Shown: positions 13,938-23,661 of the stretch, one piece after another
Numbering within the stretch: position 1 is the first letter of the stretch
Layout: the number at the start of each line of letters is the position of its first letter
Origin: JAYVYM01 sp046593925
GTDB lineage: Bacteria > Actinomycetota > Actinomycetes > Mycobacteriales > SCTD01
Length of the DNA: 64,000 nt
Assembly (NCBI GenBank): GCA_046593925.1
Contig: JBKJQN010000097.1
Location: forward strand, 1-64,000
Reading direction: 5' to 3'
Notes under the pieces: model-generated
Told to the model about the DNA's origin: nothing
What the model saw: the letters and a program-made list of their open reading frames with translations, nothing else
Databases searched by the model: none
Translations under genes and position numbers: made by a program

Positions 13938-16391
13938 TCAGCCACCGCCGCGCATGACGGTGAGCACGCTCTCGACCTCCTCGGGGCGGATCAGGACGTC
14001 GCGGGCCTTGCTGCCCTCCGACGGCCCGACCACCCCGCGGCTCTCCATCAGGTCCATCAGCCGGCCGGCCTTGGCGAACCCGACGCGCAGCTTGCGCTGC
14101 AGCATCGACGTCGACCCGAACTGCGTCGATACGACGAGCTCGACGGCCTGGCACAGCAGGTCGAGGTCGTCGCCGATGTCCTCGTCGACCGCTTTGCGGG
14201 CGACCACGACCGCGACGTCCTCGCGGAACGCCGGCCGGCGCTGACCCCTGACGTGCTCGACGACCGCGCTGACCTCGGCGTCGGTCACCAGGGCGCCCTG
14301 TACGCGGATCGGCTTGCTGGCGCCCATCGGCAGGAACAGCGAGTCGCCCTTACCAATCAGCTTCTCTGCGCCTGGCTGATCCAGGATGACCTTGCTGTCG
14401 GTGCCGGAGCTGGTCGCGAACGCCAGCCGTGACGGGACGTTGGCCTTGATCAAGCCCGTGACGACATCGACGGACGGCCGCTGCGTGGCGATCACCAGGT
14501 GGATGCCGGCGGCCCGGGCGAGCTGGGTGATCCGGACGATGGAGTCCTCGACGTCGCGTGGCGCCACCATCATCAGGTCGGCGAGCTCGTCGATGATGAC
14601 CAGCAGGTACGGGTAGGGCGTGTAGATCCGCTCGCTGTGCTCCGGCGCCACCAGGTCGCCGCGGCGGACCGCGGCGTTGAAGTCGTCGACGTGCCGGAAG
14701 CCGCTCGCCGCGAGGTCGTCGTAGCGCAGGTCCATCTCCCGCACCACCCACTGCAGCGCCTCGGCGGCCTTCTTCGGGTTGGTGATGATCGGCGTGATGA
14801 GGTGCGGGATCCCCTCGTACGCCGTCAGCTCGACGCGCTTGGGGTCGACCAGCACCATCCGCACCTCGTCGGGGGTGGCCCGGGTCAGGATGCTCACCAG
14901 CAGGCTGTTGATGCAGACCGACTTGCCCGCGCCGGTCGCGCCGGCAATCAGGATGTGCGGCGTCTTGGCGATGTTGGCGCAGACGAAACCGCCCTCGATG
15001 TCCTTGCCCAGGGCAACGAGCATCGGGTGGTGGTCGTCCTGGGCGACCTTGCTGCGCAGGATGTCGCCGAGACTGACGTTCTCCCGGTCGGTGTTGGGGA
15101 TCTCGATGCCGATAGCGCTCTTGCCGGGGATGACGTCGATGATGCGCACGTCGGGGCTCTTCACGGCGTACGCGATGTTGCGCTGCAGCGTCTTGATCCG
15201 CTCGACCTTCACCGCCGGCCCGAGCTCGATCTCGTAGCGGGTGACGGTCGGGCCACGCGAGAAGCCGGTGACCCGGGCATCGACCTGGAAGTCCGACAGG
15301 ACCTGGGACAGTGCCGCGATGACCTCGTCGTTGGCGGCGCTGCGCCGCTTGGGCGGGGTCCCCGCCGCGAGCAGGTCGGCGGGCGGCAGGACGTAGTCAC
15401 CCTTCAGGACCAGCTGCTCGGCGACGGGCGGCATCGGCGTGTGCGGTGGGGGCTCGAAGGCCTCGACCTCGGCCGTGGCGGGCTCCAGCACGACCGGGCT
15501 CGAGTCGGCCGGCGGCTCCTGGACCGCCAGGCCGCCCTGCCGGGAGCGCGGGCGGCTGCGCTGCAGCGGGGTGGCCGGCTCCGCTGTGGTGGCCGGGTCG
15601 GCAGCCCGGCGCAGCACGCGGTCGCGCAGGCCGGCGAGCGCCCCGGGCACCTGCTGGACCGGCGTGGCGGTGATGACCAGCAGTCCGAACACCGCGAGCA
15701 GGAGCAGCACCGGCACCGCGAGCCACGGCGTGAGGGCGGCGGCCAGCGGGTCGCCGAGCAGGAATCCGACGACGCCGCCCTTGTCGGTGCGCGGTCGGTC
15801 CCCTCGAACCACGTGCAGCACGCCCAGCGCGCCGAGCGCGAGGGCGAGCCAACCGACGACGACACGACCGCGGCCACCAGGGCCGGCGGGGTGGCGCAGG
15901 ACGTGCCAGGCGCCGAGGGCCAGCAGCGGTGGGAGCAGCAGCGAGCCCCGGCCGAGCACGGCGGCTAGGCCGGTGGCGACCGCGCTTCCGGCGCCGCCGG
16001 CGTGCCACCAGGCACCCCCGGCGGCGACCAGGGCACCGGCCAAGAGCAGCAGACCGAGACCGTCGCGCCGGTGCGCGGGGTCGAGGTCGCGGGCACCCCC
16101 GGTGGCGGCCCGCACGGCGCTACCGACACCGCTGGCGAGCAACCTCCAGGTACCGGCGAGCACGCGCAGCAGCCCCGCCAGGACGCTCGCTGCGAGCCCG
16201 CGGCGGGCACTCCGGGCACCGGGCCGACGAGATGCCGGTCGGGTCGCCGGGACCTTCCCCCCGCGAGCCTGCCTGCCGCGACCCTGCTTGCTCGGAGCCG
16301 GCTTCGAGGGGGCGGTCTTCCTTGCCGGCGGCACCCGCGTCGAACCGCTGCCGGAGCGGGCGCGGGGTGGCGCGGGTGAGCGGGAGGCCAT
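13938..16391 (-). CDS. ftsK: DNA translocase FtsK/SpoIIIE
   Basis: An 817-residue septal DNA pump for chromosome segregation. The basic, Pro/Ala-rich N-terminus (1-70) is followed by four transmembrane helices (about 110-270), a Pro-rich linker, and the motor with Walker A GATGAGKS near residues 481-488 and Walker B LLVIIDELADLM. The C-terminal 65 residues (FGSTSMLQRKLRVGFAKAGR) form the gamma winged helix that reads KOPS sites. ATG 16391 was taken as start; the ribosome binding site there is weak, and the frame stays open upstream only as antisense of RNase J. Regional order ftsK-rimO-pgsA-cinA-clgR is conserved. Confidence 0.94.
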   Translation of the reverse strand: MASRSPAPPRARSGSGSTRVPPARKTAPSKPAPSKQGRGRQARGGKVPATRPASRRPGARSARRGLAASVLAGLLRVLAGTWRLLASGVGSAVRAATGGARDLDPAHRRDGLGLLLLAGALVAAGGAWWHAGGAGSAVATGLAAVLGRGSLLLPPLLALGAWHVLRHPAGPGGRGRVVVGWLALALGALGVLHVVRGDRPRTDKGGVVGFLLGDPLAAALTPWLAVPVLLLLAVFGLLVITATPVQQVPGALAGLRDRVLRRAADPATTAEPATPLQRSRPRSRQGGLAVQEPPADSSPVVLEPATAEVEAFEPPPHTPMPPVAEQLVLKGDYVLPPADLLAAGTPPKRRSAANDEVIAALSQVLSDFQVDARVTGFSRGPTVTRYEIELGPAVKVERIKTLQRNIAYAVKSPDVRIIDVIPGKSAIGIEIPNTDRENVSLGDILRSKVAQDDHHPMLVALGKDIEGGFVCANIAKTPHILIAGATGAGKSVCINSLLVSILTRATPDEVRMVLVDPKRVELTAYEGIPHLITPIITNPKKAAEALQWVVREMDLRYDDLAASGFRHVDDFNAAVRRGDLVAPEHSERIYTPYPYLLVIIDELADLMMVAPRDVEDSIVRITQLARAAGIHLVIATQRPSVDVVTGLIKANVPSRLAFATSSGTDSKVILDQPGAEKLIGKGDSLFLPMGASKPIRVQGALVTDAEVSAVVEHVRGQRRPAFREDVAVVVARKAVDEDIGDDLDLLCQAVELVVSTQFGSTSMLQRKLRVGFAKAGRLMDLMESRGVVGPSEGSKARDVLIRPEEVESVLTVMRGGG

Positions 16392-16453
16392 GTGCCGGAC
16401 GGTACCGCCCGGGTGCGACACGAAGCGTCTGCCGAGCGCCGGACACGCCGCGC

Positions 16454-18142
16454 TCAGACCTCGATGACCACCGGGATGATCATCGGTCGGCGGCGGTAGG
16501 TGTCGTTGACCCACCGGCCGACGACGCGGCGTACCAGGTGCGCGACGGCGTGCACGTCGCTGACGCCCTCGCGGGCGCCGCCGTCGAGCTCGGCCTCGAT
16601 CAGCGCCTTCACCGGGTCGAAGGCCCGCGGGTCGTCGGAGAAGCCCCTGGCCGCGATCTGCGGGCCACCTGCGACCTTGCCGGTGACCGCGTCGATGGCC
16701 ACCGTGACGGAGATGAAGCCCTCGTCCCCGAGGATCCGGCGGTCCTTCAGGGTCACCTCGCTGACGTCGCCGACCTCGAGGCCGTCCACGTAGACGTAGC
16801 CGCACGGCACGGCGCCGACGATCGCGGCCTTGCCGTCGACCAAGTCGACGACCACGCCGTCCTCGGCGAGCACGATCCGCTCCTCGGGTACGCCGGTCAG
16901 CCGGCCGAGGGCGGCGTGCGCGCGCAGGTGCCGCCACTCGCCGTGCACCGGCATGAGGTTGCTGGGGCGTACGGCGTTGAGCAGGTAGAGCAGCTCGCCC
17001 GCGGGCGCATGCCCCGACACGTGCACCTTCGCGACACCCTTGTGGACGACCCGGGCGCCCCAGCGGGACAGTCCGTTGATCACCCGGTAGACGGCGTTCT
17101 CGTTGCCCGGGATGAGCGAGGAGGCCAGCACAACCGTGTCGTGGGCCTCGATCCGGATCTGATGGTGGCTGCGGTTGGCCATCCGCGACAGCGCCGACAG
17201 CGGTTCGCCCTGCGAGCCGGTCGACACCAGCACGACGCGGTTGTCCGGCAGCGACTCGATGTCCTTCATGTCGACCATCAGACCGGGCGGGACGCGCAGC
17301 AGGCCCAGGTCGCGGGCGACCCCCATGTTGCGCACCATCGAGCGGCCGACGAACGCGACGTGCCGACCGTGCCGGTCGGCGGCGTCCAGGACCTGCTGCA
17401 CGCGGTGCACGTGACTGGCGAAGCACGCGACGATGACCCGACCCTGCGAGGTGCGCACGACGTCGTCGACGACCGGGCCGATCTCGCGTTCAGGGGTGAC
17501 GAAGCCCGGCACCTCGGCGTTGGTGGAGTCCGAGAGCAGCAGGTCGACACCCTCGCGGCCGAGCCGCGCGAAACCGCCGAGGTCGGTGAGCCGGCCGTCG
17601 AGCGGCAGCTGGTCCATCTTGAAGTCGCCGGTGTGCAGCACGATCCCGGCGTCGGTACGGATCGCGACCGCCAGCGCGTCGGGGATCGAGTGGTTGACCG
17701 CGAAGAACTCCAACCCGAACGGCCCGACCTGCAGCACCTGCTCCTCGCGTACCTCGCGCAGCACCGGGGTGATGCGGTGCTCGCGCAGCTTGGCCTCGAG
17801 CAGCGCCAGGGTGAACCGGCTGCCGATGATCGGCAGGTCGCGCCGCTCGCGCAGCAGGTACGGCACCGCGCCCAGGTGGTCCTCGTGGCCGTGGGTGAGC
17901 ACGACGGCCTCGATGTCAGCCAGCCGCTCCCGGATGTAGGAGAAGTCCGGCAGGATCAGGTCGATGCCGGGCTGCTCCTCCTCCGGGAACAGCACGCCGC
18001 AGTCGACGACCAGCAGTCGGCCGGCGTGCTCGAATACCGTCATGTTGCGGCCGATCTCGGCCAGGCCCCCGAGTGCGACGACCCGCAGGCCGCCGGCGGG
18101 CAGCGCCGGAGGCGGGCCGAGGTCGGGATGCGGGTGGCTCAT
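16454..18142 (-). CDS. rnj: Ribonuclease J
   Basis: A 562-residue metallo-beta-lactamase/beta-CASP ribonuclease for mRNA decay and rRNA processing. The zinc-binding motif is THGHEDHLG (His84, His86, Asp88, His89), and further ligands are in VNHSIPD and HTGDFKMD. The beta-CASP region includes GSQGEP and SGHAPAGEL. A C-terminal domain for dimerisation follows (460-562). Its ATG overlaps the dapA TGA by four bases, so the two are translationally coupled, the standard actinobacterial arrangement. Confidence 0.95.
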   Translation of the reverse strand: MSHPHPDLGPPPALPAGGLRVVALGGLAEIGRNMTVFEHAGRLLVVDCGVLFPEEEQPGIDLILPDFSYIRERLADIEAVVLTHGHEDHLGAVPYLLRERRDLPIIGSRFTLALLEAKLREHRITPVLREVREEQVLQVGPFGLEFFAVNHSIPDALAVAIRTDAGIVLHTGDFKMDQLPLDGRLTDLGGFARLGREGVDLLLSDSTNAEVPGFVTPEREIGPVVDDVVRTSQGRVIVACFASHVHRVQQVLDAADRHGRHVAFVGRSMVRNMGVARDLGLLRVPPGLMVDMKDIESLPDNRVVLVSTGSQGEPLSALSRMANRSHHQIRIEAHDTVVLASSLIPGNENAVYRVINGLSRWGARVVHKGVAKVHVSGHAPAGELLYLLNAVRPSNLMPVHGEWRHLRAHAALGRLTGVPEERIVLAEDGVVVDLVDGKAAIVGAVPCGYVYVDGLEVGDVSEVTLKDRRILGDEGFISVTVAIDAVTGKVAGGPQIAARGFSDDPRAFDPVKALIEAELDGGAREGVSDVHAVAHLVRRVVGRWVNDTYRRRPMIIPVVIEV

Positions 18143-19041
18143 CCGAGCACGCCCCGGAGATCATTTTTGAGCACGTTGACCTGCTCCTCGGTGGCGTCGA
18201 CGAGCGGCAGCCGCACGGGCCCGACAGGCAGACCGAGCAGCCCGAGGGCCGCCTTCGCGAGGATGACACCCTGGGTGCGGAACATGCCGGTGTAGACCGG
18301 CTGCAGGGAGCGGTTGAGGGCCCGGGCGCGTTCGACGTCGCCTGCGTTGTACGCCCGCACGAGCTGGACCAGTTGCGGGGTCACCACGTGGCTGGCCACG
18401 CTCACCACGCCTACCGCACCGACCGCGAGCTGCGGCAGATTCAGTGCGTCGGTGCCGCAGTAGACCGCGAGGTCGACCTCGGCGAGGAGCCGCGCGGTCG
18501 CCGCCAGGTCATCCTTGGCGTCCTTCAGCGCGACCACCTGCGGGTGCCCGGCCAGCCGCACCAGCACTTCGTGCGACAGCGCGCGCCCGGTGCGACCGGG
18601 GATGTCGTACAGCATCACCGGCAGGTCGGTGGCCGAAGCCGTGTGCTCGAAGTGGGCGACCAGCCCGGCATCCGGGGGTCGCGAGTAGTACGGCGTGACG
18701 GACAGCAGGCCGGTCGCCCCGGCCTTCGCTGCGTCCTGGGCGAGCTCGACGGTCTGGGCGGTGTCGTTGGTACCGACACCGGCGAGCACGTGGGCCCGGT
18801 CGCCGACCGCGTCGACGACAGCGCGCACGAGGTCGGCCTTCTCCTGCCGGGTCGTCGTCGCCGCCTCCCCCGTCGTGCCGTTGACCACCAGGCCGTCGTT
18901 GCCCTGGTCGACCAGCCGCACTGCAAGCAGCCCGGCGGTCGCCAGGTCGAGCTCGCCGGCAGCGGTGAACGGCGTGACCATCGCGGTCAGTACCCGGCCG
19001 AAGGGGGTCTCCATCCCCATCTCACCTGGCTGCACGGTCAT
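18139..19041 (-). CDS. dapA: 4-hydroxy-tetrahydrodipicolinate synthase
   Basis: A 300-residue aldolase condensing pyruvate with aspartate semialdehyde, the first committed step of lysine/diaminopimelate synthesis. GTTGEAATTT binds pyruvate, LYDIPGRTG carries the catalytic Tyr, and VALKDAKDD the Schiff-base Lys. ATG 19041 leaves a leader of similar length to homologues. An ATG at 19014 is a real alternative, since AGGTGAG is placed about 8 bases before it. The gene leads into RNase J through a 4-base overlap and follows thyX. Confidence 0.94.
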   Translation of the reverse strand: MTVQPGEMGMETPFGRVLTAMVTPFTAAGELDLATAGLLAVRLVDQGNDGLVVNGTTGEAATTTRQEKADLVRAVVDAVGDRAHVLAGVGTNDTAQTVELAQDAAKAGATGLLSVTPYYSRPPDAGLVAHFEHTASATDLPVMLYDIPGRTGRALSHEVLVRLAGHPQVVALKDAKDDLAATARLLAEVDLAVYCGTDALNLPQLAVGAVGVVSVASHVVTPQLVQLVRAYNAGDVERARALNRSLQPVYTGMFRTQGVILAKAALGLLGLPVGPVRLPLVDATEEQVNVLKNDLRGVLG

Positions 19042-19091
19042 GTCGGCAAGGCTACCCACCGACGCTCAACGGAGCCGCCACGGACGCCCGC

Positions 19092-19844
19092 TCAGCCCGC
19101 GCCGACCAGCGGGCTGCCGGCAACCTCGGTGCCGTCGGGCAGGGTGCTGATGGTGAAGTCCGCGAACACGTGGGGAGCGACCCGCTGCAGCTCTCGCAGG
19201 ACAGCGACCGCGAGCTCCCGGATCTCGACGTCGGCGTGCTCGCTGGCCCGCATCCCCACGAAGTGCCGCATGGCGCGGTAGTTGCCGGTGACGACGATCC
19301 GGGTCTCGGTGGCGTTCGGCAGCACCGCCCTGGCCGCCTGGCGGGCCTGCTTGCGGCGACTGGTGACGTCCTCGACATCGGCGAACTTCTTCTCCAGCCC
19401 CTCCAGGAGTCGCGTGTACGACGCAAGAGCCGCGTCGCTCGCGTCCTCGAACAACGCGTGCAGCTCCGGGTCCTCGGCGATCACGGCCGGCTCCACCATC
19501 GCGGCGTCGCGCTCCGGGACATACCGCTGGGAGAGCTGGCTGTACGAAAAGTGCCGGTGCCGGATCAGCTCGTGGGTGAGCGAGCGGCTGATGCCCGTGA
19601 GGTAGAAGGTGACGCTGCCGTGCTCCAGCACGGACAGGTGGCCGACATCCAGGATGTGCTGCAGGTAGCCGGCGTTGGTCGCGGTGGCCGGGTTGGGCTT
19701 GCGCCAGGACTGGTAGCAGGCCCGGCCGGCGAACTCGGCGAGCGCCTGGCCGCCTTCGGCGTCGGTCTCCCAGGGCACCCCGGCGGGCGGCTCGAAGTGT
19801 GTGTAGCCGATGACCTGGACCGAGAGCGGGGCGAGGGTGGGCAC
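19092..19844 (-). CDS. thyX: Flavin-dependent thymidylate synthase
   Basis: A 250-residue enzyme that makes dTMP from dUMP with FAD and methylene-tetrahydrofolate. The family signature RHRx7S is intact (Arg95-His96-Arg97 ... Ser105 in RHRHFSYSQLS), followed by QRYVP. GTG 19844 was chosen because GGAG lies 6 bases upstream; the longer in-frame extension to 19928 is Pro/Arg-rich and unlike homologues. Downstream dapA starts 51 bases away on the same strand. Confidence 0.93.
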   Translation of the reverse strand: MPTLAPLSVQVIGYTHFEPPAGVPWETDAEGGQALAEFAGRACYQSWRKPNPATATNAGYLQHILDVGHLSVLEHGSVTFYLTGISRSLTHELIRHRHFSYSQLSQRYVPERDAAMVEPAVIAEDPELHALFEDASDAALASYTRLLEGLEKKFADVEDVTSRRKQARQAARAVLPNATETRIVVTGNYRAMRHFVGMRASEHADVEIRELAVAVLRELQRVAPHVFADFTISTLPDGTEVAGSPLVGAG

Positions 19845-19963
19845 GTGGGTCTCCGAGCCGTACGGGGGGCGCCGCGGTCTTGGGGAAGACGGCAGCGCGA
19901 GGGTAACCGGGACCGGCGGCTCGGCCACCGCGGCGCGCGGATGCCGGGTCGGGTCGGGCGGCG

Positions 19964-20405
19964 TCAGGCCTCGCCGAACGGCAGGACATCCGGCCAGCCG
20001 GGGTACTGGACCCCCGGGCGCCGGCGGGTCCTGCTGCCAGGGCCAGCACGAGATCCGGAAGGCCGCCGCAGCCCGGTCGACCTCGACGATCCCGTAGCCC
20101 CCTCGCTTCAGGTGCCGTTGCTATCGGAGTCCCGACATCGGCTGGTTGGTCGGGGCGGTCCGCACGCAGGCAAAGCCGTTCTGGGTCAGGCAGATGTTCG
20201 GCTGGGCGGGGTGCATCCTTGCCGGCGCGCCAGGAACGCCTCCTGCCGGGCCCCAGCAGGTCCCGCGGCTCCGGCGGCTTGTTGCCCGCCGGGTCCCGGC
20301 CGTACCTGTTCGTATTCTTAAACCCGCGGTCCTCCGGTACCGCGAAGCTGACCCCGCCCTAGCTGAAGGCGCAGTAGTCGACCGAGATCCCCTGCAGGAC
20401 AACAG
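19964..20405 (-). pseudogene. Decayed PhoD-like metallophosphatase C-terminal region
   Basis: In changing minus-strand frames the region reads as the last part of a PhoD/alkaline-phosphatase-D-like protein: VDYCAFS then a TAG, GGVSFAVPEDRGFKNTNRYG, LLGPG, then ICLTQNGFACVRTAPTNQPM, GYGIVEVDRAAAAFRISCWPW, and finally YPGWPDVLPFGEA with TGA at 19964-19966. At least one nonsense codon and two frame changes break it, and no start is found. It occupies most of the 700 bases between thyX and the permease; the remaining stretch 20406-20526 shows nothing recognisable. Confidence 0.5.
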
Positions 20406-20543
20406 GGCACGCCCGCTCACACCGGTCATGTCGGCAGCGTGCCGCACAATCACGACAACGACGGTGGACGGACCTCCGCCTCGGCAGCCCGGTCCCGGTC
20501 GCCCCGACCGGGCCGACCGCTCAGCAGGAGGTATGAAGGCCGC

Positions 20544-22448
20544 ATGACCGGGACCATCGACCTGCTCAAGCGCGCGTTCATCGGGCGAGCCGTCGCGAGC
20601 AACCGACTGGGCGAGACACTGCTGCCCAAGAAGATCGCGCTCCCGGTGTTCTGCTCGGACCCGATCTCGTCCGTCGCGTACGCGACGGAGCAGATCGTGC
20701 TGGTGCTGGGCGCCGCCGGTGCCGCCTCGTTCCTGGGCCTGGCCGCGCCGATCGCGCTGGCCGTCGCGCTGCTGCTCGCCATCGTCGTCGCGTCGTACCG
20801 GCAGACCTGTTTCGCCTACCCCAGCGGCGGCGGCGCCTACATCGTCAGCAAGGAGAACCTGGGAGAGCGGGCGGCGCTGACAGCGGCCGCCGCGCTGCTG
20901 GTGGACTACGTGATGACCGTCGCGGTCTCGGTCGTCTCCGGCGTCGTGGCCATCACCTCGGCGGTCACGTCGCTGGCGCCGCATGCCGTCGCGCTGTCGG
21001 TCGGCTTCGTCGTGCTGCTCGCGGTGGTCAACCTGCGTGGCACCCGCGAGTCCGGCACCGCCTTTGCCTTCCCGACCTACGCCTTCGTGGCGTTGACCTT
21101 CCTGCTGCTGGCCAGCGGGCTCTACCGGGCGCTCACCGGCGGTATCCCCGACGCCGAGAGCGCGACGCTGCCGCTGGAGCGGACCGCGCACATCGGCGGC
21201 GTGTTCACGCTGCTGCTGTGCCTGCGCGCCTTCGCCTCCGGCTGCACGGCCCTGACCGGGGTCGAGGCCATCAGCAACGGCGTGCCCGCCTTCAAGAAGC
21301 CCAAGAGCAAGAACGCCGCCACCACCCTGTTGATCATGGGCGCCCTGGCGATCTCGCTATTCAGCGGGATCACGGCACTCGCCCTGGCCACCGGGGCGCG
21401 GGCCCACCCCGACGGCAACCCTTCGGTCATCAGCCAGATTGCACAGGCCGTCTGGGGCCGCAGCCTGCTGTTCTTCGCCTTCCAGGCGGCGACCGCCGCC
21501 ATCCTCATCCTGGCGGCGAACACCGCCTTCAATGGCTTCCCGACCCTCGCCTCGATCCTGGCCCGCGACCGCTTCCTGCCCCGTCAGCTGCACAACCGGG
21601 GCGACCGGCTCGCGTACAGCAACGGCATCGTGCTGCTGGCCGCAATCTCCATCGCCCTGATCGTCGGTTTCCAGGCCAACATCGAGAAGCTCATCCAGCT
21701 GTACATCATCGGTGTGTTCACGTCCTTCACGCTTTCGCAGTCGGGCATGGTCCGGCACTGGCGCACCGAGCTGGCCCGCACCACCGACAGCGCCCGCCGC
21801 ACAGCCATCCGACGCTCCCAGGCGATCAACGGCACCGGCGCCGCGGTCACCGGCCTGGTCCTGATCATCGTGGTGCGGTACAAGTTCCTGGCCGGCGCCT
21901 ATCTCGCCATCGGCGCCATGATCGCGCTGTTCTTCCTGATGGTCGCCATCCGCAAGCACTACGACTCCGTCGCCGTCGAGCTGGCGCCGGAGGGCATCGT
22001 GCCGCTGCCCAGCCGCAACCACGCCATCGTGCTGGTCAGCAAGATCCATTCACCGACGCTGCGGGCGCTGGCGTACGCGAAGGCCACCAAGCCGCACGAC
22101 CTGGTCGCCCTGACGGTCGCGGTCAGCGACGAGGAAAGCAGCCAGCTGCAGCAGGAGTGGGCCGCCATGGGCATCGAGGTGCCGCTAGTCATCGTGGCGT
22201 CTCCGTACCGTGACGTGACCCGTCCGGTGCTCGACTACGTCGCCAACATCCGCCGGTTGAGCCCGCGCGACGTCGTGACGGTCTACATCCCGGAGTACGT
22301 CGTCGGGCACTGGTGGGAACAGCTGCTGCACAACCAGAGCGCGCTCAGGCTGAAGTCCCGGCTGCTCTACCAGCCCGGAGTCATGGTCACCTCGGTCCCC
22401 TACCAGCTGCGCTCGTCGCGTGAGCGGCCCGACCTGCCCGTCAGCTGA
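20544..22448 (+). CDS. APC-superfamily permease of the KimA (potassium/amino acid) type
   Basis: A 634-residue transporter with about 12 helices (residues 30-475) and a 150-residue cytoplasmic C-terminal domain. The opening IGRAVASNRLGETLLPKKIAL and then FCSDPISSVAYATEQI resemble the KimA/YdaO family of proton-coupled potassium importers, where the SD-SSVAY segment lines the transport path; GGGAYIVSKENLG is the second landmark. ATG 20544 follows AGGAGGT at 20527-20533. Bacillus KimA is controlled by c-di-AMP; no c-di-AMP riboswitch was recognised upstream here. Substrate is potassium or an amino acid; not resolved. Confidence 0.82.
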   Translation: MTGTIDLLKRAFIGRAVASNRLGETLLPKKIALPVFCSDPISSVAYATEQIVLVLGAAGAASFLGLAAPIALAVALLLAIVVASYRQTCFAYPSGGGAYIVSKENLGERAALTAAAALLVDYVMTVAVSVVSGVVAITSAVTSLAPHAVALSVGFVVLLAVVNLRGTRESGTAFAFPTYAFVALTFLLLASGLYRALTGGIPDAESATLPLERTAHIGGVFTLLLCLRAFASGCTALTGVEAISNGVPAFKKPKSKNAATTLLIMGALAISLFSGITALALATGARAHPDGNPSVISQIAQAVWGRSLLFFAFQAATAAILILAANTAFNGFPTLASILARDRFLPRQLHNRGDRLAYSNGIVLLAAISIALIVGFQANIEKLIQLYIIGVFTSFTLSQSGMVRHWRTELARTTDSARRTAIRRSQAINGTGAAVTGLVLIIVVRYKFLAGAYLAIGAMIALFFLMVAIRKHYDSVAVELAPEGIVPLPSRNHAIVLVSKIHSPTLRALAYAKATKPHDLVALTVAVSDEESSQLQQEWAAMGIEVPLVIVASPYRDVTRPVLDYVANIRRLSPRDVVTVYIPEYVVGHWWEQLLHNQSALRLKSRLLYQPGVMVTSVPYQLRSSRERPDLPVS

Positions 22449-23658
22449 CCGGCCCGCGGACCGCCGCAGCCAGCGCCTCGGCCAGGTCACCGCGCGGCTC
22501 GACGGTGACGTCGCCGAGTCCCTGCCAGGCAGCGGCGCGGTGCAGCTCTCCCGCGAGCGCCTCCCCGACTTCCCCTGCGACCTGGCCGGGCTCCAGCCAG
22601 GCGGCGAGCACCCGCAGCAGCCCGCGGGCGCGATCGCTCTTGAGGTCGACCCGGGCGGCGAGGTGCCCGCGATGCAGGAACGGCAGGACGTAGTAGCCGT
22701 GCACCCGCTTCGCCGCCGGGACGTAGATCTCGATGCGGTAGTCGAATCCGAACAGCCGGCTGGTCCGGGCCCGCTCCCACACCAGCGGGTCGAACGGCGA
22801 CAGCAGCGCGCTGGCATCGACCCACCGGGGCACCCTGGCCGCCGGGTGCAGGTAGGCGGGCTGTCGCCAGCCGGCCACATCGACCGGCAGCAGGGCGCCG
22901 TCCTCGACCAGTGAGCGGACCGCGGCGGCCCCCTCGTCGACCCGCAGCCGGAAGTAGTCGCGCAGGTCGCGCTCGGTCGCGACCCCGTGCGCCCTGGCGG
23001 CGAGCAGCACCAGGGCGCGCTGCGCGTCCTCCCGCGACGGCGTCGGCTGCGCGAGGACGGCCGCCGGCAGGACCCGCTCGGTCAGGTCGTACAGCCGCTC
23101 GAAGGACCGGCGCGAGGACGTCGTGACCCGCCCTGCCCAGAACAGGTACTCAAGGGCCAGCTTGGTGCTGTCCCAGGACCACCAGCTGCCGTCCCGGCGC
23201 GGTCCATCGCGCAGCGCGCCGGCACCCACCGGGCCCTGCTCGCGGACCCTGCGGAGTACCTCGGCGACGAACTCCGGTCGCTCGCGCATCACCCGCAGCG
23301 AACCTCCCCAGCCCTCCTCGAGCGACTCGGCACGCGCCATCCGCCAGCGCAGCAGCGGGTGCAGCCCGACCGGCAGCAGCGACGCCTCGTGCCCCCAGTA
23401 CTCGAACAGCTCGCGGCGCCGGAAGGCCAGGTCGGCGACGAGCCCGGTGTCGTACGGCCCCAGCCGGCTGAACAGCGGCAGGTAGTGGGCGCGCTCGAAG
23501 ACGTTGACCGAGTCGACCTGCAGCAGGTGGGTGCGCCCGAGCACCCGCCGGACGTGCCGGGACGTCACCGGCCCGGTCGGCGCCGGGTCGGCGAAACCCT
23601 GCGCCGCCAGCGCAACCCGCCTCGCCGCGGCCGCGCTCAGGCGCTCCGGCACGACCAC
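22441..23658 (-). CDS. HTH_42 / AlkX (YcaQ)-type DNA glycosylase
   Basis: A 405-residue winged-helix protein of the YcaQ/AlkZ family of interstrand-crosslink and alkyl-lesion glycosylases. The catalytic QxD motif is visible as Gln47-Val48-Asp49 in LLQVDSVN; QxD rather than QxQ places it with AlkX/YcaQ and not with streptomycete AlkZ. Other family landmarks are FEYWGHEASLLP, FWAGRVTTSSR and SPFDPLVW. It starts with GTG 23658 and its 3' end overlaps the convergent permease gene by 8 bases. Likely repairs DNA crosslinks from electrophiles. Confidence 0.87.
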   Translation of the reverse strand: MVVPERLSAAAARRVALAAQGFADPAPTGPVTSRHVRRVLGRTHLLQVDSVNVFERAHYLPLFSRLGPYDTGLVADLAFRRRELFEYWGHEASLLPVGLHPLLRWRMARAESLEEGWGGSLRVMRERPEFVAEVLRRVREQGPVGAGALRDGPRRDGSWWSWDSTKLALEYLFWAGRVTTSSRRSFERLYDLTERVLPAAVLAQPTPSREDAQRALVLLAARAHGVATERDLRDYFRLRVDEGAAAVRSLVEDGALLPVDVAGWRQPAYLHPAARVPRWVDASALLSPFDPLVWERARTSRLFGFDYRIEIYVPAAKRVHGYYVLPFLHRGHLAARVDLKSDRARGLLRVLAAWLEPGQVAGEVGEALAGELHRAAAWQGLGDVTVEPRGDLAEALAAAVRGPVS

Positions 23659-23661
23659 CTG

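Noticed and set aside
16392..17426. Upstream in-frame extension of ftsK giving about 1160 residues
   Set aside because: The extension is Arg/Pro-rich and exactly antisense to the RNase J gene; FtsK homologues start at about 16391.
20120..20543. c-di-AMP riboswitch upstream of the KimA-like gene
   Set aside because: No conserved core of that riboswitch class could be recognised; the region is better explained by the decayed phosphatase gene.
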